A stretch of 61,400 bases of DNA from Lachnospiraceae bacterium (GCA_014804265.1 JAAVAC010000010.1:1-61400), one strand, 5' to 3'. Numbered from the stretch's first letter, positions 44,868 to 53,694 are shown. Notes: generated by a model from the letters alone, not told the origin. A program made the numbers and translations.

Positions 44868-45724
44868 CAGTATTCTCCCTTCTTATTCAATACATCCTTC
44901 AATCTCCAGAAAACTATCATAGAGAATACGCACAAGATAAAAATGCTTAAAATCAAAAACGTAACCATATAGTTTACAGATGGATACGATAATGTAATTT
45001 TCCGGTTCCATAAGGCTATGTCCATCCAGCTTGCAGGAGAAAAAAAGGACATGGCATAAAGGTTGGAAAAATTTTTTTGAAAATATGACATCAGCGCAAC
45101 TGTAATGCCTCCTAATGCTCCCGGCACCTTTTTAAAGCACAGGTTCACTGTCAGAACACATAATCCTACAATAAAGCAGACACATACCGCTATTAAAAAT
45201 GAAAACACCATTGCTTCTATCGGCTCATATTTTAAAATAATTCTATAATCCAAACTGATGTAATTATTTCCAAACACCTCCGCTGCATTCGTCTGTGCCA
45301 ATGTGCCAAGAACCTTTCCCCAATTATTTTGAAAGGAAATTCTGGGAAACAGCAGGAAAATGGTCAGCAACATAATCGCTGTGGTATACAAGAAAGAAAT
45401 GCTAATCATATAAAGCAGCTTTCCTGCTATCCATTTTTTCTTTCCCGCTCTAATCATTTCAAAGGAGCTGCCTTCCTCTATAAACGGCGCATCACAAAAC
45501 AGCAGGGTAGCTCCGGCAAGAAATAGAAACTGGATGTAACTCTGCTGCATGAGAAAGGGAAATAGCCATGGAGAAGCATTGATTCTTACTGCTTCCGAAA
45601 AATTTCTTATGGAATCCGTAAGCTGCTTGATTAAAATAAGATTTATAAATAATGCAAAATAAAATCTTCCATGAGTCAATGTCCGATATACACCATTTTT
45701 AGCAACCTGACATACCTTATGCAT
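44867..45724 (-). CDS. ABC transporter permease, second of pair
   Basis: 285 residues, six membrane helices. It begins MHKVCQVAKNGVYRTLTHGR and contains CDAPFIEEGSSFEMIRAGKK, a pattern seen in permeases of small lantibiotic-type exporters. It overlaps the preceding permease by 8 bases. Its substrate may be the small exported proteins encoded at the head of the locus. Confidence 0.75.
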   Translation of the reverse strand: MHKVCQVAKNGVYRTLTHGRFYFALFINLILIKQLTDSIRNFSEAVRINASPWLFPFLMQQSYIQFLFLAGATLLFCDAPFIEEGSSFEMIRAGKKKWIAGKLLYMISISFLYTTAIMLLTIFLLFPRISFQNNWGKVLGTLAQTNAAEVFGNNYISLDYRIILKYEPIEAMVFSFLIAVCVCFIVGLCVLTVNLCFKKVPGALGGITVALMSYFQKNFSNLYAMSFFSPASWMDIALWNRKITLSYPSVNYMVTFLILSIFILCVFSMIVFWRLKDVLNKKGEY

Positions 45725-46511
45725 ATTCCATCTCCCCTTTTAATTTTTTTATGAACAGAAAACCTATTATGATAATTCCTGTTAAATAGTAAGCAATTGT
45801 AAACAACAGATTTTGTACACTGCTTTCCCAAAACTGGAATCCCGTTTTTATTTTTAATGGCCACTGGAAAATCTCCGGAAGCTGCAGTGTGCCAGTCAGA
45901 TAGTTCCATCCATAATAAATGATAAGTGGTGCAGCAATCGCCACATATTTACTGTGGGAAAACATAGAGGTCAATAAAGATACCATGGACAGAAACATAA
46001 ACATCAATACTTCCGGCATAATATTGAGAAAGAAAAACAGACAATTTTTTTCCATTGCCAGTTGTGAAAAAGGAAGCCACATCACCATCTGTTCAAGATA
46101 CATTTCATCATCTGGAAACATGGCATACTTGCATGACAAAAAAAGAAATAGAAATACATATCCGGCCATAGCCGAAAACAGTGATGTAGTCGTAGTTACG
46201 ATAATTTTTGAGAGCCCATAAGAAATGGGATTTTCTCTTATCAGGTAATATTTCCAGCTGCCCGTATTTCTTTCCAAGCAAAATTGGATTCCATATGAAA
46301 TTCCACAAAAGAGGAAGACCATAATGGAAAAAGCCCCAAGTCCATGCCGATTTACCCAAAAGTATAATACAGAACCTGATTCGTGGGTAGGATGCAGGTT
46401 CATTTCATCTATCAGGTTGATCAAATGAATAAGGCATATTCCCGCTGCAGTTAGCAATATGCCTTTCTCATAAACTGCCTTCTTATATTCTGAAAATAAT
46501 GTTCTTACCAT
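45717..46511 (-). CDS. ABC transporter permease, first of pair
   Basis: 264 residues with six membrane helices (IMVFLFCGISYGIQFCLERN, then SLFSAMAGYVFLFLFL). NTGSWKYYLIRENPISYGLS is the cytoplasmic loop expected in ABC-2-like permeases. It overlaps the lipoprotein gene by 7 bases, so translation is coupled. Confidence 0.75.
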   Translation of the reverse strand: MVRTLFSEYKKAVYEKGILLTAAGICLIHLINLIDEMNLHPTHESGSVLYFWVNRHGLGAFSIMVFLFCGISYGIQFCLERNTGSWKYYLIRENPISYGLSKIIVTTTTSLFSAMAGYVFLFLFLSCKYAMFPDDEMYLEQMVMWLPFSQLAMEKNCLFFFLNIMPEVLMFMFLSMVSLLTSMFSHSKYVAIAAPLIIYYGWNYLTGTLQLPEIFQWPLKIKTGFQFWESSVQNLLFTIAYYLTGIIIIGFLFIKKLKGEMEYA

Positions 46512-47620
46512 TGAATCTCAACTCCATCATTTGCCTGAAATAGATAAACCACGTCACCATCTGTTTCTCCGTTCAAAGTAATTTCCCAAATAGGAATTAA
46601 TTGAAACAATCCTTCCCCTTTATTGACAACGCTTGGTAAATAACATAACCTTACTTTTTTCACCGTATAGGTATCCGTCAGTATAATATTTTCCATTTTT
46701 ATTTTTAAATATTGCAAAATTTCATCTGGTGAAAGCACCGGTTCTGCTTCTATTACGGTGTCATTTCGTACATATTGGTTGGGAATCTCCAGCTTTTCAA
46801 TTCCATTCTTCGAAATTATAGCCTTGATTTTGCCTCCATTAAAGGCGCTGTCATCAGCTGCAACATATCCTTCTTCATAAAGAGGAATATTATCATAGCA
46901 TGTAGTCAATTCAAGCTCATAACAACCTCCAAGCACATCCCACTGCTCGCCCAGCCGTTCTGATTCCATCAGATATCCGTTTTCTACTTCCTCTTCTTCC
47001 TGATACTTATGATATTCAACAGGCAGAGCATATGTATGCAGGATTATGGCATTGTCAATACCCATATCCGACAATGTGCCAAGCACTTTATTCCCCGCTT
47101 CCTCTGCGCTCATAAAGTCAAGGTCTTTTCCCTCACCTAAATTCTCCATATTGGCACATTCTGAAATATTATATGGGTTAAAGACTTTATAGCTGTCCCC
47201 TGTTTTTGAATAATAATAAAAATTTCCCGCTACCGAATTTGCAAATCCAAATGTTTGACCCTCATACTGGTATAGTCCTTCTGCCGGATTTGTTGTATGT
47301 TCCTTTTCAACTCCAAACACACCCATCACAGCTTCCTCTTGAAAATACTGTATTCCCGCATTATATACAGCTGCTACTCCTTGAAACCCTTCTGGAACGA
47401 CTACATCTGCATCGACAATGACATTATCACACAAGGAATCTTCTATCCTGTTTTCATTCCACCCTGTTTCCTCCGGCATTGCCTCTTTTTCAATTGGCTC
47501 ATTTTCAATGGTATCCTGAATCTCCCTGTTTTCTTCTATATTATTTACATCTTTAGAACCACAGGCTGACAGCAGCATGGCAATCATCATACCTTCTAAA
47601 AAAAATATGCTTTTTTTCAT
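46505..47620 (-). CDS. Lipoprotein of ABC/small-exported-protein locus
   Basis: About 371 residues. The signal peptide ends in the lipobox LLSACG (Cys near residue 20). The mature part is acidic (EENREIQDTIENEPIEKEAM) with no recognised domain and a C-terminal segment YLKIKMENIILTDTYTVKKV that recalls two-component-accessory lipoproteins. The ATG at 47620 has GGAGGATGA 7 bases upstream. It lies upstream of the two permeases and ATPase, suggesting an extracellular partner of the transporter. Confidence 0.75.
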   Translation of the reverse strand: MKKSIFFLEGMMIAMLLSACGSKDVNNIEENREIQDTIENEPIEKEAMPEETGWNENRIEDSLCDNVIVDADVVVPEGFQGVAAVYNAGIQYFQEEAVMGVFGVEKEHTTNPAEGLYQYEGQTFGFANSVAGNFYYYSKTGDSYKVFNPYNISECANMENLGEGKDLDFMSAEEAGNKVLGTLSDMGIDNAIILHTYALPVEYHKYQEEEEVENGYLMESERLGEQWDVLGGCYELELTTCYDNIPLYEEGYVAADDSAFNGGKIKAIISKNGIEKLEIPNQYVRNDTVIEAEPVLSPDEILQYLKIKMENIILTDTYTVKKVRLCYLPSVVNKGEGLFQLIPIWEITLNGETDGDVVYLFQANDGVEIQW

Positions 47621-47643
47621 TCTCATCCTCCATCCATATTTAT

Positions 47644-47671
47644 GAAAGGGAGCCTGTTACAGCTCCCTTTC
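47644..47671. terminator. Intergenic hairpin between small exported protein and lipoprotein genes
   Basis: GAAAGGGAGC and GCTCCCTTTC pair perfectly over 10 bp with an 8-base loop. No T tract follows on the minus strand, so it may act as a partial terminator or mRNA stabiliser that keeps expression of the small exported protein above that of the transporter. Confidence 0.5.
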
Positions 47672-47698
47672 AGTAACTGTTTCTAAATCAGCATATCT

Positions 47699-48112
47699 TT
47701 AAGGACACCATAATCCGCCCAAGATAACCGGATATGCATTTGTCTTCTCCACATTTGCATATAATCTATAGCTTGCTCCACCCACAGCTTTTCCCGGCAG
47801 ATACTTCATAATATATCTTTTATATGCATGGCACTCTACATATTCTGTCGCATAGTTTCCTGCATTATCCCTTACCCGGAAATTGACCGTTGCTCCTTTG
47901 ATTGCCAAATTTGATTTGCTGGCATTTGGTGTCACATATGCATTTGTATCGCCGTCATTGCTCTTTTTTGCTGCCCCCAGTGAACTTTCCTTTGAAGCAG
48001 TACTGGTTAAGCTAAAGCTAAAATCCTTATTTCCTGCAAAAGCAGTTGTGGAAAAAAGTGTTAATGCTGCACATGCAGCCAATGTCATCATTTTTATTTT
48101 GTTTCTTATCAT
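47699..48112 (-). CDS. Small exported protein (DUF2712-like)
   Basis: 137 residues. A signal peptide (IKMMTLAACAALTLFSTTAF, cleavage after AFA) precedes a mature part with DFSFSLTST, KKSNDGDTNAYVTP and a Cys in VECHAYKRY plus a C-terminal LGGLWCP, possibly a disulfide pair. The pattern resembles DUF2712 proteins, small secreted proteins found beside ABC transporters in Firmicutes; function unknown. The ATG follows GGAGGTAACACA. It heads the ABC-lipoprotein operon, and a frameshifted paralogue lies just upstream. Confidence 0.65.
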   Translation of the reverse strand: MIRNKIKMMTLAACAALTLFSTTAFAGNKDFSFSLTSTASKESSLGAAKKSNDGDTNAYVTPNASKSNLAIKGATVNFRVRDNAGNYATEYVECHAYKRYIMKYLPGKAVGGASYRLYANVEKTNAYPVILGGLWCP

Positions 48113-48314
48113 TGTGTTACCTCCATCATATCTTTTTATACTTTTACCTTTGTATTCTTCAACTTAATTCTCCAATGGAATCTCCCCCTTCTCCATATTT
48201 ATTATTTATAAACATATCATGATCATGCAATGTTTATATGTGTCAGTCATGGAAACGATTTGCTGCCTGCATTTTTAGCTATATGTTTTATCATTTTCAT
48301 TTCCATGTTCCATC

Positions 48315-48721
48315 TTATTGTATCCATACTCCCTGAACCCGGGCATATTTTCCTATGACTCTTATATTGAGGCAGACGTACTGCCCTTCCCAAATTTGAT
48401 ACTGCTCATAATATGGTAATGCGATTGTCTTTGATACATCAGCAGAAGTCACTTCCAATCTTTCCGTCAGTCTATTTCCATTCCGGTCTGAAACCCATAC
48501 GATAAGTCTTGAGTCAGGAGAAATATCTATGGAGTTGAATCTAATATAAGTAACGGGCGTATTGCCACTTTTTTAGGACAATAAACTACATCCGGATTTG
48601 TTTCACTTAACTGAAGTGAAAAGTTCACATTTGAATTTCCAGCCCTTACTTCCAAAAAACTGCTCAGCAGTAAGATCCCCACAAAGAGGCTTATCAAACC
48701 CTTCCATGTCTTTTTCTTCAT
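48315..48721 (-). pseudogene. Frameshifted second small exported protein (DUF2712-like)
   Basis: The first 50 codons give a signal peptide (KGLISLFVGILLLSSFLEVR) and NVNFSLQLSETNPDVVYCPK. At a run of six A (48570-48575) the frame shifts. After the shift the sequence continues as SGNTPVTYIRFNSIDISPDS, IVWVSDRNGN and ends VIGKYARVQGVWIQ then stop at 48315. One extra A would give a 135-residue protein, the size of its neighbour at 47699. Either it is a recent loss or the product is made by slippage on the A run. The ribosome site GGAGGGC is intact. Confidence 0.65.
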
Positions 48722-48964
48722 CTTTGCCCTCCTTCCAGTTTTTCTCCTCTTTTGACCATCATCCTACCACAAATACTTTTTTATGCCATTTCATGTAAAA
48801 AATAGCACATCATTTTGATATAATTAGCCTGAAACACTCAGAATCACTTCATCCCGATAGCACCATGCCCGTAACACCATAAAAAAAGCCGCATGACTTC
48901 CATCACACCGCTTTTCATTGTATACAAATAATTCTTTTATAATATTGTTTTCTAGTTCCTGCCA

Positions 48965-49826
48965 CTACTCCACCGGCGGCACTGGCGGCCGCAATGGATC
49001 TATGATCTTGGCTGCATCAAATAAATCTGCCACGTTATCCTGCTTGCCGATTGCATTATAGTAAATCCGGAACCCATCTAAATTCCTTCTGCCCTGACGC
49101 AGATAATCCTTGCCAAACCAAGTCCTGTACTGGCCTGCATCCACGTTACAAAAAATACGATAGCCCTGTTCCCTCAGGTATTGATACATCACATTTGTTT
49201 CATTATAATTCCCCCATTTTCCAAGATCCTGCCCATGGGCAAAAATAATTGTATCCGTTTTGCCTACTAAAGGCTCCACATTTTCATGCCATTTTTGGGT
49301 ATCTAACATAAGACGCGCTAAATCCACCTCCCCAATCTTTATATGTCCCCATGTATGACTGGCAAATTCCCATCCTTCTTCCTTCATGGCATCTGCAACC
49401 TTCTTTGCTTCCGCCCGCTCCTTCTCTATATCAAAGTCCGGATGTTCTTTAATAAATTCGTCCAGAATCGGCACCACATCATAAGCTCCTGTTACAAGGG
49501 TTCCGTCTTCCTGTATGTATTCACAGGTTGGCTTTTCGTTTTCATCCATGGTAGTCATCCACTGATTATTTCCGGCAGCCTGGAAATTTGTATCCTGATT
49601 GGCAAAAGCACGTCTTGGATCGACTACCAGTGTATGATAAAATACATGGGTTACTTCATTTATATCCACCGGCACACAGGACGCCTTTATCAGTTCATAT
49701 GTATTAATCTTTATCTGACGCTCCAAATCCTCCTCATATCCTTCTATCCCCCGTATCAATGCAATCGCACTGTCATAATCATAAGCTGCCGCCAGGCGGT
49801 CTGTCTTTTCTCCTTTTCTTATGCTT
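48965..49826 (-). pseudogene. 5'-truncated polysaccharide deacetylase-like gene
   Basis: The frame reads back from the stop to a TGA at about 49827 without a proper start, beginning KTDRLAAAYDYDSAIALIRG. The C-terminal half matches large clostridial polysaccharide-deacetylase-like proteins: VFYHTLVVDPRRAFA, MTTMDE, EFASHTWGHIKIGEVD and IIFAHGQDLGKW. The N-terminal anchor or leader region present in full-length relatives (about 400 or more residues) is missing. An internal ATG (49759) could give 264 residues but lacks a signal peptide. Confidence 0.6.
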
Positions 49827-49991
49827 GTTCATTCTCTACCACTCTTCATTCCTCCATAATGCTGCTATCTCAAACAAGCTACTGTTCTTTATTTTATCAT
49901 ATGCTAATTAGATTGTACCATTCAAATTGTGCGATTAAAAGCAAATAATTCCCTTATACAGTTTTTTCCAAAATCCCAGAAAGTTCATAAA

Positions 49992-50034
49992 AAAGGCAGC
50001 CAACTTTTTCACAGATGACCGCCTTCGTTTTTAA
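49992..50034 (-). terminator. Terminator after the flavin reductase-rubredoxin gene
   Basis: On the minus strand AAGGCGG and TGCCTT-type arms pair across a ~20-base loop with a short mismatch, followed by six T. Confidence 0.45.
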
Positions 50035-50135
50035 CTATCCACTTTTCCTGTACTTTCTATGTATACCTGCATAGAACCGCCAGATCAATAGTTGTTTGCC
50101 TGTATACTTACTCATACGTGCTTTCTCTTTATTCC

Positions 50136-50750
50136 TCAAGGTTCATTTGATATTGGTTTAAAATCGCTTGCCGGATGCTTGCACAACGGGCAGACAAAAT
50201 CCTCCGGCAAAGTGTCTCCTTCGTAAATATATCCACATACTGTACAAATAAATCCCTTTTTCTTTTCATCCGCTTTAGGCACTGTTTTTATATGTTTTTG
50301 ATAGTAACTATAGGTGACCGATTCCTGTTCGGATAAAACACCAGCATCCGTCACATCCGCCAAAAACAGCGTATGGGTTCCCAAATCAATAGAGGATACC
50401 ACTTTTGCGGACAGATATGCGTTACATTCCTCTGCAATGTAAACGATCCCATTTTCCGCTCTTTGAAAAGCAATCTGCTCCAGCTTATCTACATCTGCTC
50501 CGCTTTGAAAGCCCCAATGCTTATAGGTATCAAACTTAGAGTCTGTTGAAAGTATAGAAACATTAAATGCTCCCGTTCTTTGAATCATATCATGGGTATA
50601 GTTTTTCTTATTGACAGCCACAGTAATTCTATTCGGTTCTGTGGTAACCTGTGTCACGGTGTTCACAATACAGCCATTGTCTTTATCCCCTTCTCTGGCA
50701 GTCAAGATAAAGAGACCGTATGTGAGATGATACATTGCACTCTTATCCAT
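50136..50750 (-). CDS. Flavin reductase domain fused to rubredoxin
   Basis: 204 residues. Residues ~1-150 form an FMN-binding flavin-reductase-like domain (YGLFILTAREGDKDNGCIVN, then TVTQVTTEPNRITVAVNKKN). Residues ~165-200 are rubredoxin with both iron-binding pairs, FICTVCGYIYEG and VCPLCKHPASDF. This layout is known from high-molecular-weight rubredoxins of anaerobes that pass electrons to oxygen- or NO-reducing flavodiiron proteins. The ATG follows GGAGGT at 7 bases. It is a single gene. Confidence 0.92.
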   Translation of the reverse strand: MDKSAMYHLTYGLFILTAREGDKDNGCIVNTVTQVTTEPNRITVAVNKKNYTHDMIQRTGAFNVSILSTDSKFDTYKHWGFQSGADVDKLEQIAFQRAENGIVYIAEECNAYLSAKVVSSIDLGTHTLFLADVTDAGVLSEQESVTYSYYQKHIKTVPKADEKKKGFICTVCGYIYEGDTLPEDFVCPLCKHPASDFKPISNEP

Positions 50751-50869
50751 TTTTATACCTCCGCATTTTTTGTCATACTTTTATCTTTCTCTATTTAGAA
50801 TTATTTTCATTTTATTTTTTGCTTGTTGTTTTGTCAAGTGCAGTTGAAAAAATAAAGTATTTATGCTTC

Positions 50870-50941
50870 TTACTCCTCTATTCTATTTTTTCTCTTTGAC
50901 CAGATATCATACATACGTCTTTCAAAAAGCTTCGCTTTCAT
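50870..50941 (-). CDS. Short ORF in 92-bp repeat, copy 1
   Basis: A 23-codon frame starting MKAKLFERRMYDIW and ending RKNRIEE. Its ATG overlaps the TAA of an upstream reading frame (TAATG), a typical coupling arrangement. The same peptide with two substitutions is encoded at 52656-52736. It may be a real small peptide or the tail of a family of deleted genes. Confidence 0.3.
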   Translation of the reverse strand: MKAKLFERRMYDIWSKRKNRIEE

Positions 50942-51195
50942 TAGTGCTGGAGCCACTGATTTTTACCACGATATGTATATCCCAAATTCTTTATGATTCT
51001 TCTTTGTTTATCTGTTAACTCCTCTCGATTTCCCCAATAACGCATAAGATTTCTCTGATTAAACATTGTATGTTCCGAAGTCAGATTCATACTCTGCTGC
51101 ATTATGAGCATCAAGAAACTGTTTAACCCTTCATATCCTTCATAAACAGCTATGACATGGCACTCTCCTATCTTCCTCTGAATCCATATTCCTTC
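50941..51195 (-). pseudogene. Open frame without clear start, family unknown
   Basis: An uninterrupted frame of about 84 codons reads CHVIAVYEGYEGLNSFLMLI, then NLTSEHTMFNQRNLMRYWGN and ends GYTYRGKNQWLQH. The composition is protein-like. The only ATG codons leave 56 residues or fewer and have no good ribosome site, and the frame begins inside the end of the YkgJ gene. It is probably the C-terminal remnant of a lost gene; frame-shifted translation from the YkgJ gene is an alternative. Confidence 0.35.
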
Positions 51196-51719
51196 TTAAG
51201 TCGTTCAAATATTTCAAAAGCTACCGGACATATCTCTATGGTTTCCAGCACACTTAACAGACTCCACAGCCTTTCCGGCTGATCTGTATAGGGATATTTT
51301 TTGCAAGAATCCGGTTTGTAGCTACCCAGCTTACAGGTTCCGTCTTCCTGCAGAAAATCGCATGGCTTATGTTTTGTGAAGTATCCTGTCCCATACTCGT
51401 CCTTCTCCAGAAAGAAATCAATAAACTGCTCTGGGGAAATTCCTAAATATTCTGCATCCTTTTCAACATCTTCCTCCGGAATGCTGCCTTGATACATTTT
51501 GCAACAATTTCTGCATTTACTACAGTCGTAATCTGCAAATAATTCTCTGTGTAATCGTAAAAATTGCCTGTCCAGTTCTGTCTCATTTGCATGTCCTTTT
51601 AAATAACTGCGAAATTTACAATTCTCATCTTCTTTTTTCTTTGCTTCTTCTTTCACTTTAGCTGGATGTATCATATATTTACTTATCCTCTCTTTAAAAT
51701 CTTCAAATGATATTTGCAT
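51168..51719 (-). CDS. YkgJ-family cysteine-cluster protein
   Basis: 183 residues. The Cys-cluster (PF03692) is clear: CSKCRNCCKMYQGSIP (residues ~61-76), PCDFLQEDGTCKLGSYKPD then SCKKYPY and a later Cys in IEICPVAFE. Members are predicted zinc- or iron-sulfur-chelating proteins; no reaction is known. No strong ribosome site precedes the ATG. It is the last chromosomal-looking gene before the tuf-3'-end array. Confidence 0.85.
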   Translation of the reverse strand: MQISFEDFKERISKYMIHPAKVKEEAKKKEDENCKFRSYLKGHANETELDRQFLRLHRELFADYDCSKCRNCCKMYQGSIPEEDVEKDAEYLGISPEQFIDFFLEKDEYGTGYFTKHKPCDFLQEDGTCKLGSYKPDSCKKYPYTDQPERLWSLLSVLETIEICPVAFEIFERLKKEYGFRGR

Positions 51720-51790
51720 ACTAGCATTTCAATCATTTTCTCTGAATGTTCTTATCATAATATTCTTTTCAAATGTTTTTTTGATATTAA

Positions 51791-51827
51791 GAAACTGCAG
51801 TCCCTTGATTTTTCAAGGAATTGCAGT
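51791..51827. terminator. Hairpin beside attachment-site copy A
   Basis: ACTGCAGTCCCTTG pairs with CAAGGAATTGCAGT around ATTTTT. It has the same position relative to copy A as the tuf terminators have to copies B and C, but a different sequence. Confidence 0.55.
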
Positions 51828-51865
51828 ACTCATTTTTAATATTTGGCTCTATACCAATGATAGCA

Positions 51866-51903
51866 GCAGCACTGCCTGAACTAACTGTTCTACCACCCTC
51901 ATG
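51866..51903 (-). other. Attachment-site-like copy A (diverged tuf 3' end)
   Basis: Minus strand reads HEGGRTVSSGSAAAIIG, where EF-Tu ends REGGRTVGSGRVATIIE and stop. The block GAGGGTGGTAGAACAGTT is identical in copies A, B and C. The stop codon is lost in A. The ~130 bases to its right resemble the DNA right of copy C. Confidence 0.55.
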
Positions 51904-52034
51904 GTATTTAAATAACATTTTTGTGTTATTTTCTATGTTTTCCGTTTCTAAAAATAGCGGAAAATCATTATTTTAGTGTAGTGTATTTTTATTTGCTGGA
52001 TTTCTTGCCACTGTTTTGATACCAACAAGTGTAT

Positions 52035-52370
52035 CTAACGATATCTATATTCCTGCTGTTCTGTAAGCATTCTTTCCCAATCGCATTCCTCTCGCAGCAC
52101 CCTCAAAATATGTATTTCCTTTTCCTGCTCCTTTATAATATAAAAAATGATTGACGGTGGGAATGGCTTCTTGCAAATGTAATAACTGCGGTAAAAAATA
52201 TTCGTTCTCTTAAATGCTTTTCCTAAAATCGCCAAATCACTTATCTGCTTTTGAATATCTCTTTGAAATTTATCGGCTCTTGCTATTCCAAATTCGGCTT
52301 CTATATAATCGGCAATATCTGTCACATCATAAATGGCTTCCCATGTTAAGACAACCTTATGCTCTTGCAT
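52035..52370 (-). CDS. RelE/ParE-type toxin
   Basis: 111 residues. ParE/RelE fold features: KVVLTWEAIYDVTDIADYIE near the N-terminus, DKFQRDIQKQISDLAILGKA, and the C-terminal IIFYIIKEQEKEIHILRVLR followed by EECDW. Toxins of this family are mRNA interferases or gyrase poisons. The start overlaps the antitoxin gene by 14 bases. It lies between attachment-site copies A and B. Confidence 0.85.
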   Translation of the reverse strand: MQEHKVVLTWEAIYDVTDIADYIEAEFGIARADKFQRDIQKQISDLAILGKAFKRTNIFYRSYYICKKPFPPSIIFYIIKEQEKEIHILRVLREECDWERMLTEQQEYRYR

Positions 52371-52530
52371 TCCTTCTCATATTCCTCAATTCAGTAATTC
52401 TTTCAAATGCTTCGTCTAACGGCAACCCTCTACCTGACTCCATATCATCTATACCCCTATCTAACATTCTAAACAATTTATCGCCGTCTTTCTTTGCGCT
52501 GATTTGATTATTGTTTAATGATAATTCCAT
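52357..52530 (-). CDS. Antitoxin of RelE/ParE module
   Basis: 57 residues. No strong family signature, but its size, position directly upstream of the toxin, 14-base overlap and predicted helices (KLFRMLDRGIDDMESGRGLP then LDEAFERITELRNMRRN) fit a RelB/ParD-like antitoxin. The ATG at 52530 has AGGAG 8 bases upstream. Confidence 0.75.
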   Translation of the reverse strand: MELSLNNNQISAKKDGDKLFRMLDRGIDDMESGRGLPLDEAFERITELRNMRRNARA

Positions 52531-52655
52531 ACTCATCACTCCTGCACCGTATTTTATGCAATAGTATCTCTATTTTTATATATTTTATCATGTTAGATAC
52601 ATTTTAACAATCTCTTCCTTATTTTTGTTTGGAAAAAATAAAGTATTTATGCTTC

Positions 52656-52736
52656 TTATTCCTCTATTCTATTTTTTCTCTTTGACCAGATATCATACAT
52701 ATATCTTTCAAAAAGCTTCGCTTTCACAAAGTGCAT
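52656..52736 (-). CDS. Short ORF in 92-bp repeat, copy 2
   Basis: A 26-codon frame, MHFVKAKLFERYMYDIW ending RKNRIEE, with GAGGTGG about 6 bases before the ATG. The coding part and ~20 bases after the stop match copy 1 at 50870 at all but three positions. It begins 10 bases after the ClbS-like fragment's stop. Confidence 0.35.
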   Translation of the reverse strand: MHFVKAKLFERYMYDIWSKRKNRIEE

Positions 52737-52746
52737 TTTTGCCACC

Positions 52747-53088
52747 TCACATAGCAGCACAATTTTTCTTATGTGCTTTTAGTTTTTTCATTGCCCAATC
52801 ATAATGACTTGCTGTAACGCTGACAAAATAAGAACCAAATGTGCTTCCGCCAACCCATTTGTAAACGCCTTTTGAAAACAATTCTTCATTTAAAAAAGTT
52901 TCTGCTAACTTTATGACCTCAGCATGAGAGTTTTGAAGCATACTTTTTGCATCTTCTAACGATGTGGATTGATGTTTTTTCCAAAGTTCCACATTCATAT
53001 CTCCATAAGTTTTCCAATTATAAGGCTCTGGAATAAACGGTTGATTATCGCCATTCTGATTAGAATGTACCCAATTCAGCAAAAGTTG
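52747..53088 (-). pseudogene. ClbS/DfsB-family protein, 5'-truncated by intron junction
   Basis: From QLLLNWVHSNQNGD onward the frame matches the C-terminal two thirds of ClbS/DfsB (DUF1706) four-helix proteins: PEPYNWKTYGDMNVELWKKH, SMLQNSHAEVIKLAETF, VYKWVGGSTFGSYF and SHYDWAMKKLKAHKK. ClbS itself is a colibactin-resistance protein. The first ~50 residues are replaced by sequence of a group II intron reverse transcriptase; the junction lies near 53088. An ATG in the intron part could still allow translation of a 119-residue product. Confidence 0.7.
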
Positions 53089-53537
53089 ATCCCTGACTTT
53101 AGCCATTGTCTTATCAGTTTCAGTATTCGTCTGTCTGATATACGTTGCTCCACAAGTGCCATCAGTTTATCTTGGTTTATATTATCGAAGAACTTTTCAA
53201 TGTCTGCGTCAACTACATAGTAGCCTTTGTTGTTGCACCCTTTCCTTACTGCTTCGAGTGCCTGCTTCGCACTTCTTTTCGGTCGAAATCCGTAGGAACA
53301 GCCTCTAAAGTCAGCCTCAAATACTGGCTCTATTGCTATCTTTGCTGCCATTTGCACGATTCTGTCCTTGACTGTTGGTATTCCAAGAGGTCTTTCACTT
53401 CCGTCTGGTTTTGGTATCGTAACCCGTTTTACTGGGGATGGTTTTCGCCCATATGCCCAAGGCTCAACTTCCCTTTGTTCTCTTTCAAGACCTTTTTTAA
53501 CGATACGGCAGAATTCACTTAATGTTACGGTCTGCAT
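53076..53537 (-). pseudogene. Group II intron reverse transcriptase fragment
   Basis: The N-terminal RT part: KRVTIPKPDGSERPLGIPTV, then IEPVFEADFRGCSYGFRPKR and DADIEKFFDNINQDKLMALV (RT motifs 0-2a). Motif 3 onward, including YADD, and the maturase domain are missing; the frame ends at the ClbS junction. Full intron-encoded proteins have about 420-600 residues, so this is a dead fragment. Confidence 0.85.
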
Positions 53538-53684
53538 GATTGCTCGCTCCCTTATCAGGTTACTTTATCCACTCGCTTAGCACCCTACATTACTGCAACG
53601 CACCGAGTTTAGCTACACGGCTCACTGGCAATTACCGTGACCGGACTTACACCGGCAAGTGTAATCCAGCTTCGCTGGACACAC
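53089..53684 (-). mobile_element. Group II intron remnant (5' end and part of ORF)
   Basis: On the minus strand it begins GTGTG (53684), the group II 5'-end consensus, directly after the tuf terminator stem and T run of copy B. It continues through GCCAGTGAGCCGTGTAGC and AAACTCGGTGC, characteristic of intron domain sequence, into the RT fragment. Only ~150 bases precede the ORF, too short for domains I-III, so internal sequence is probably also deleted. Insertion just behind a terminator hairpin is the habit of class C introns. Confidence 0.6.
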
Positions 53685-53694
53685 AGCATGTAAA

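Noticed and set aside
48890-48950. Possible terminator AAAAAGCCGC...CGCTTTTC after the deacetylase fragment
   Set aside because: The stem is only about six pairs with a large loop; too weak to list.
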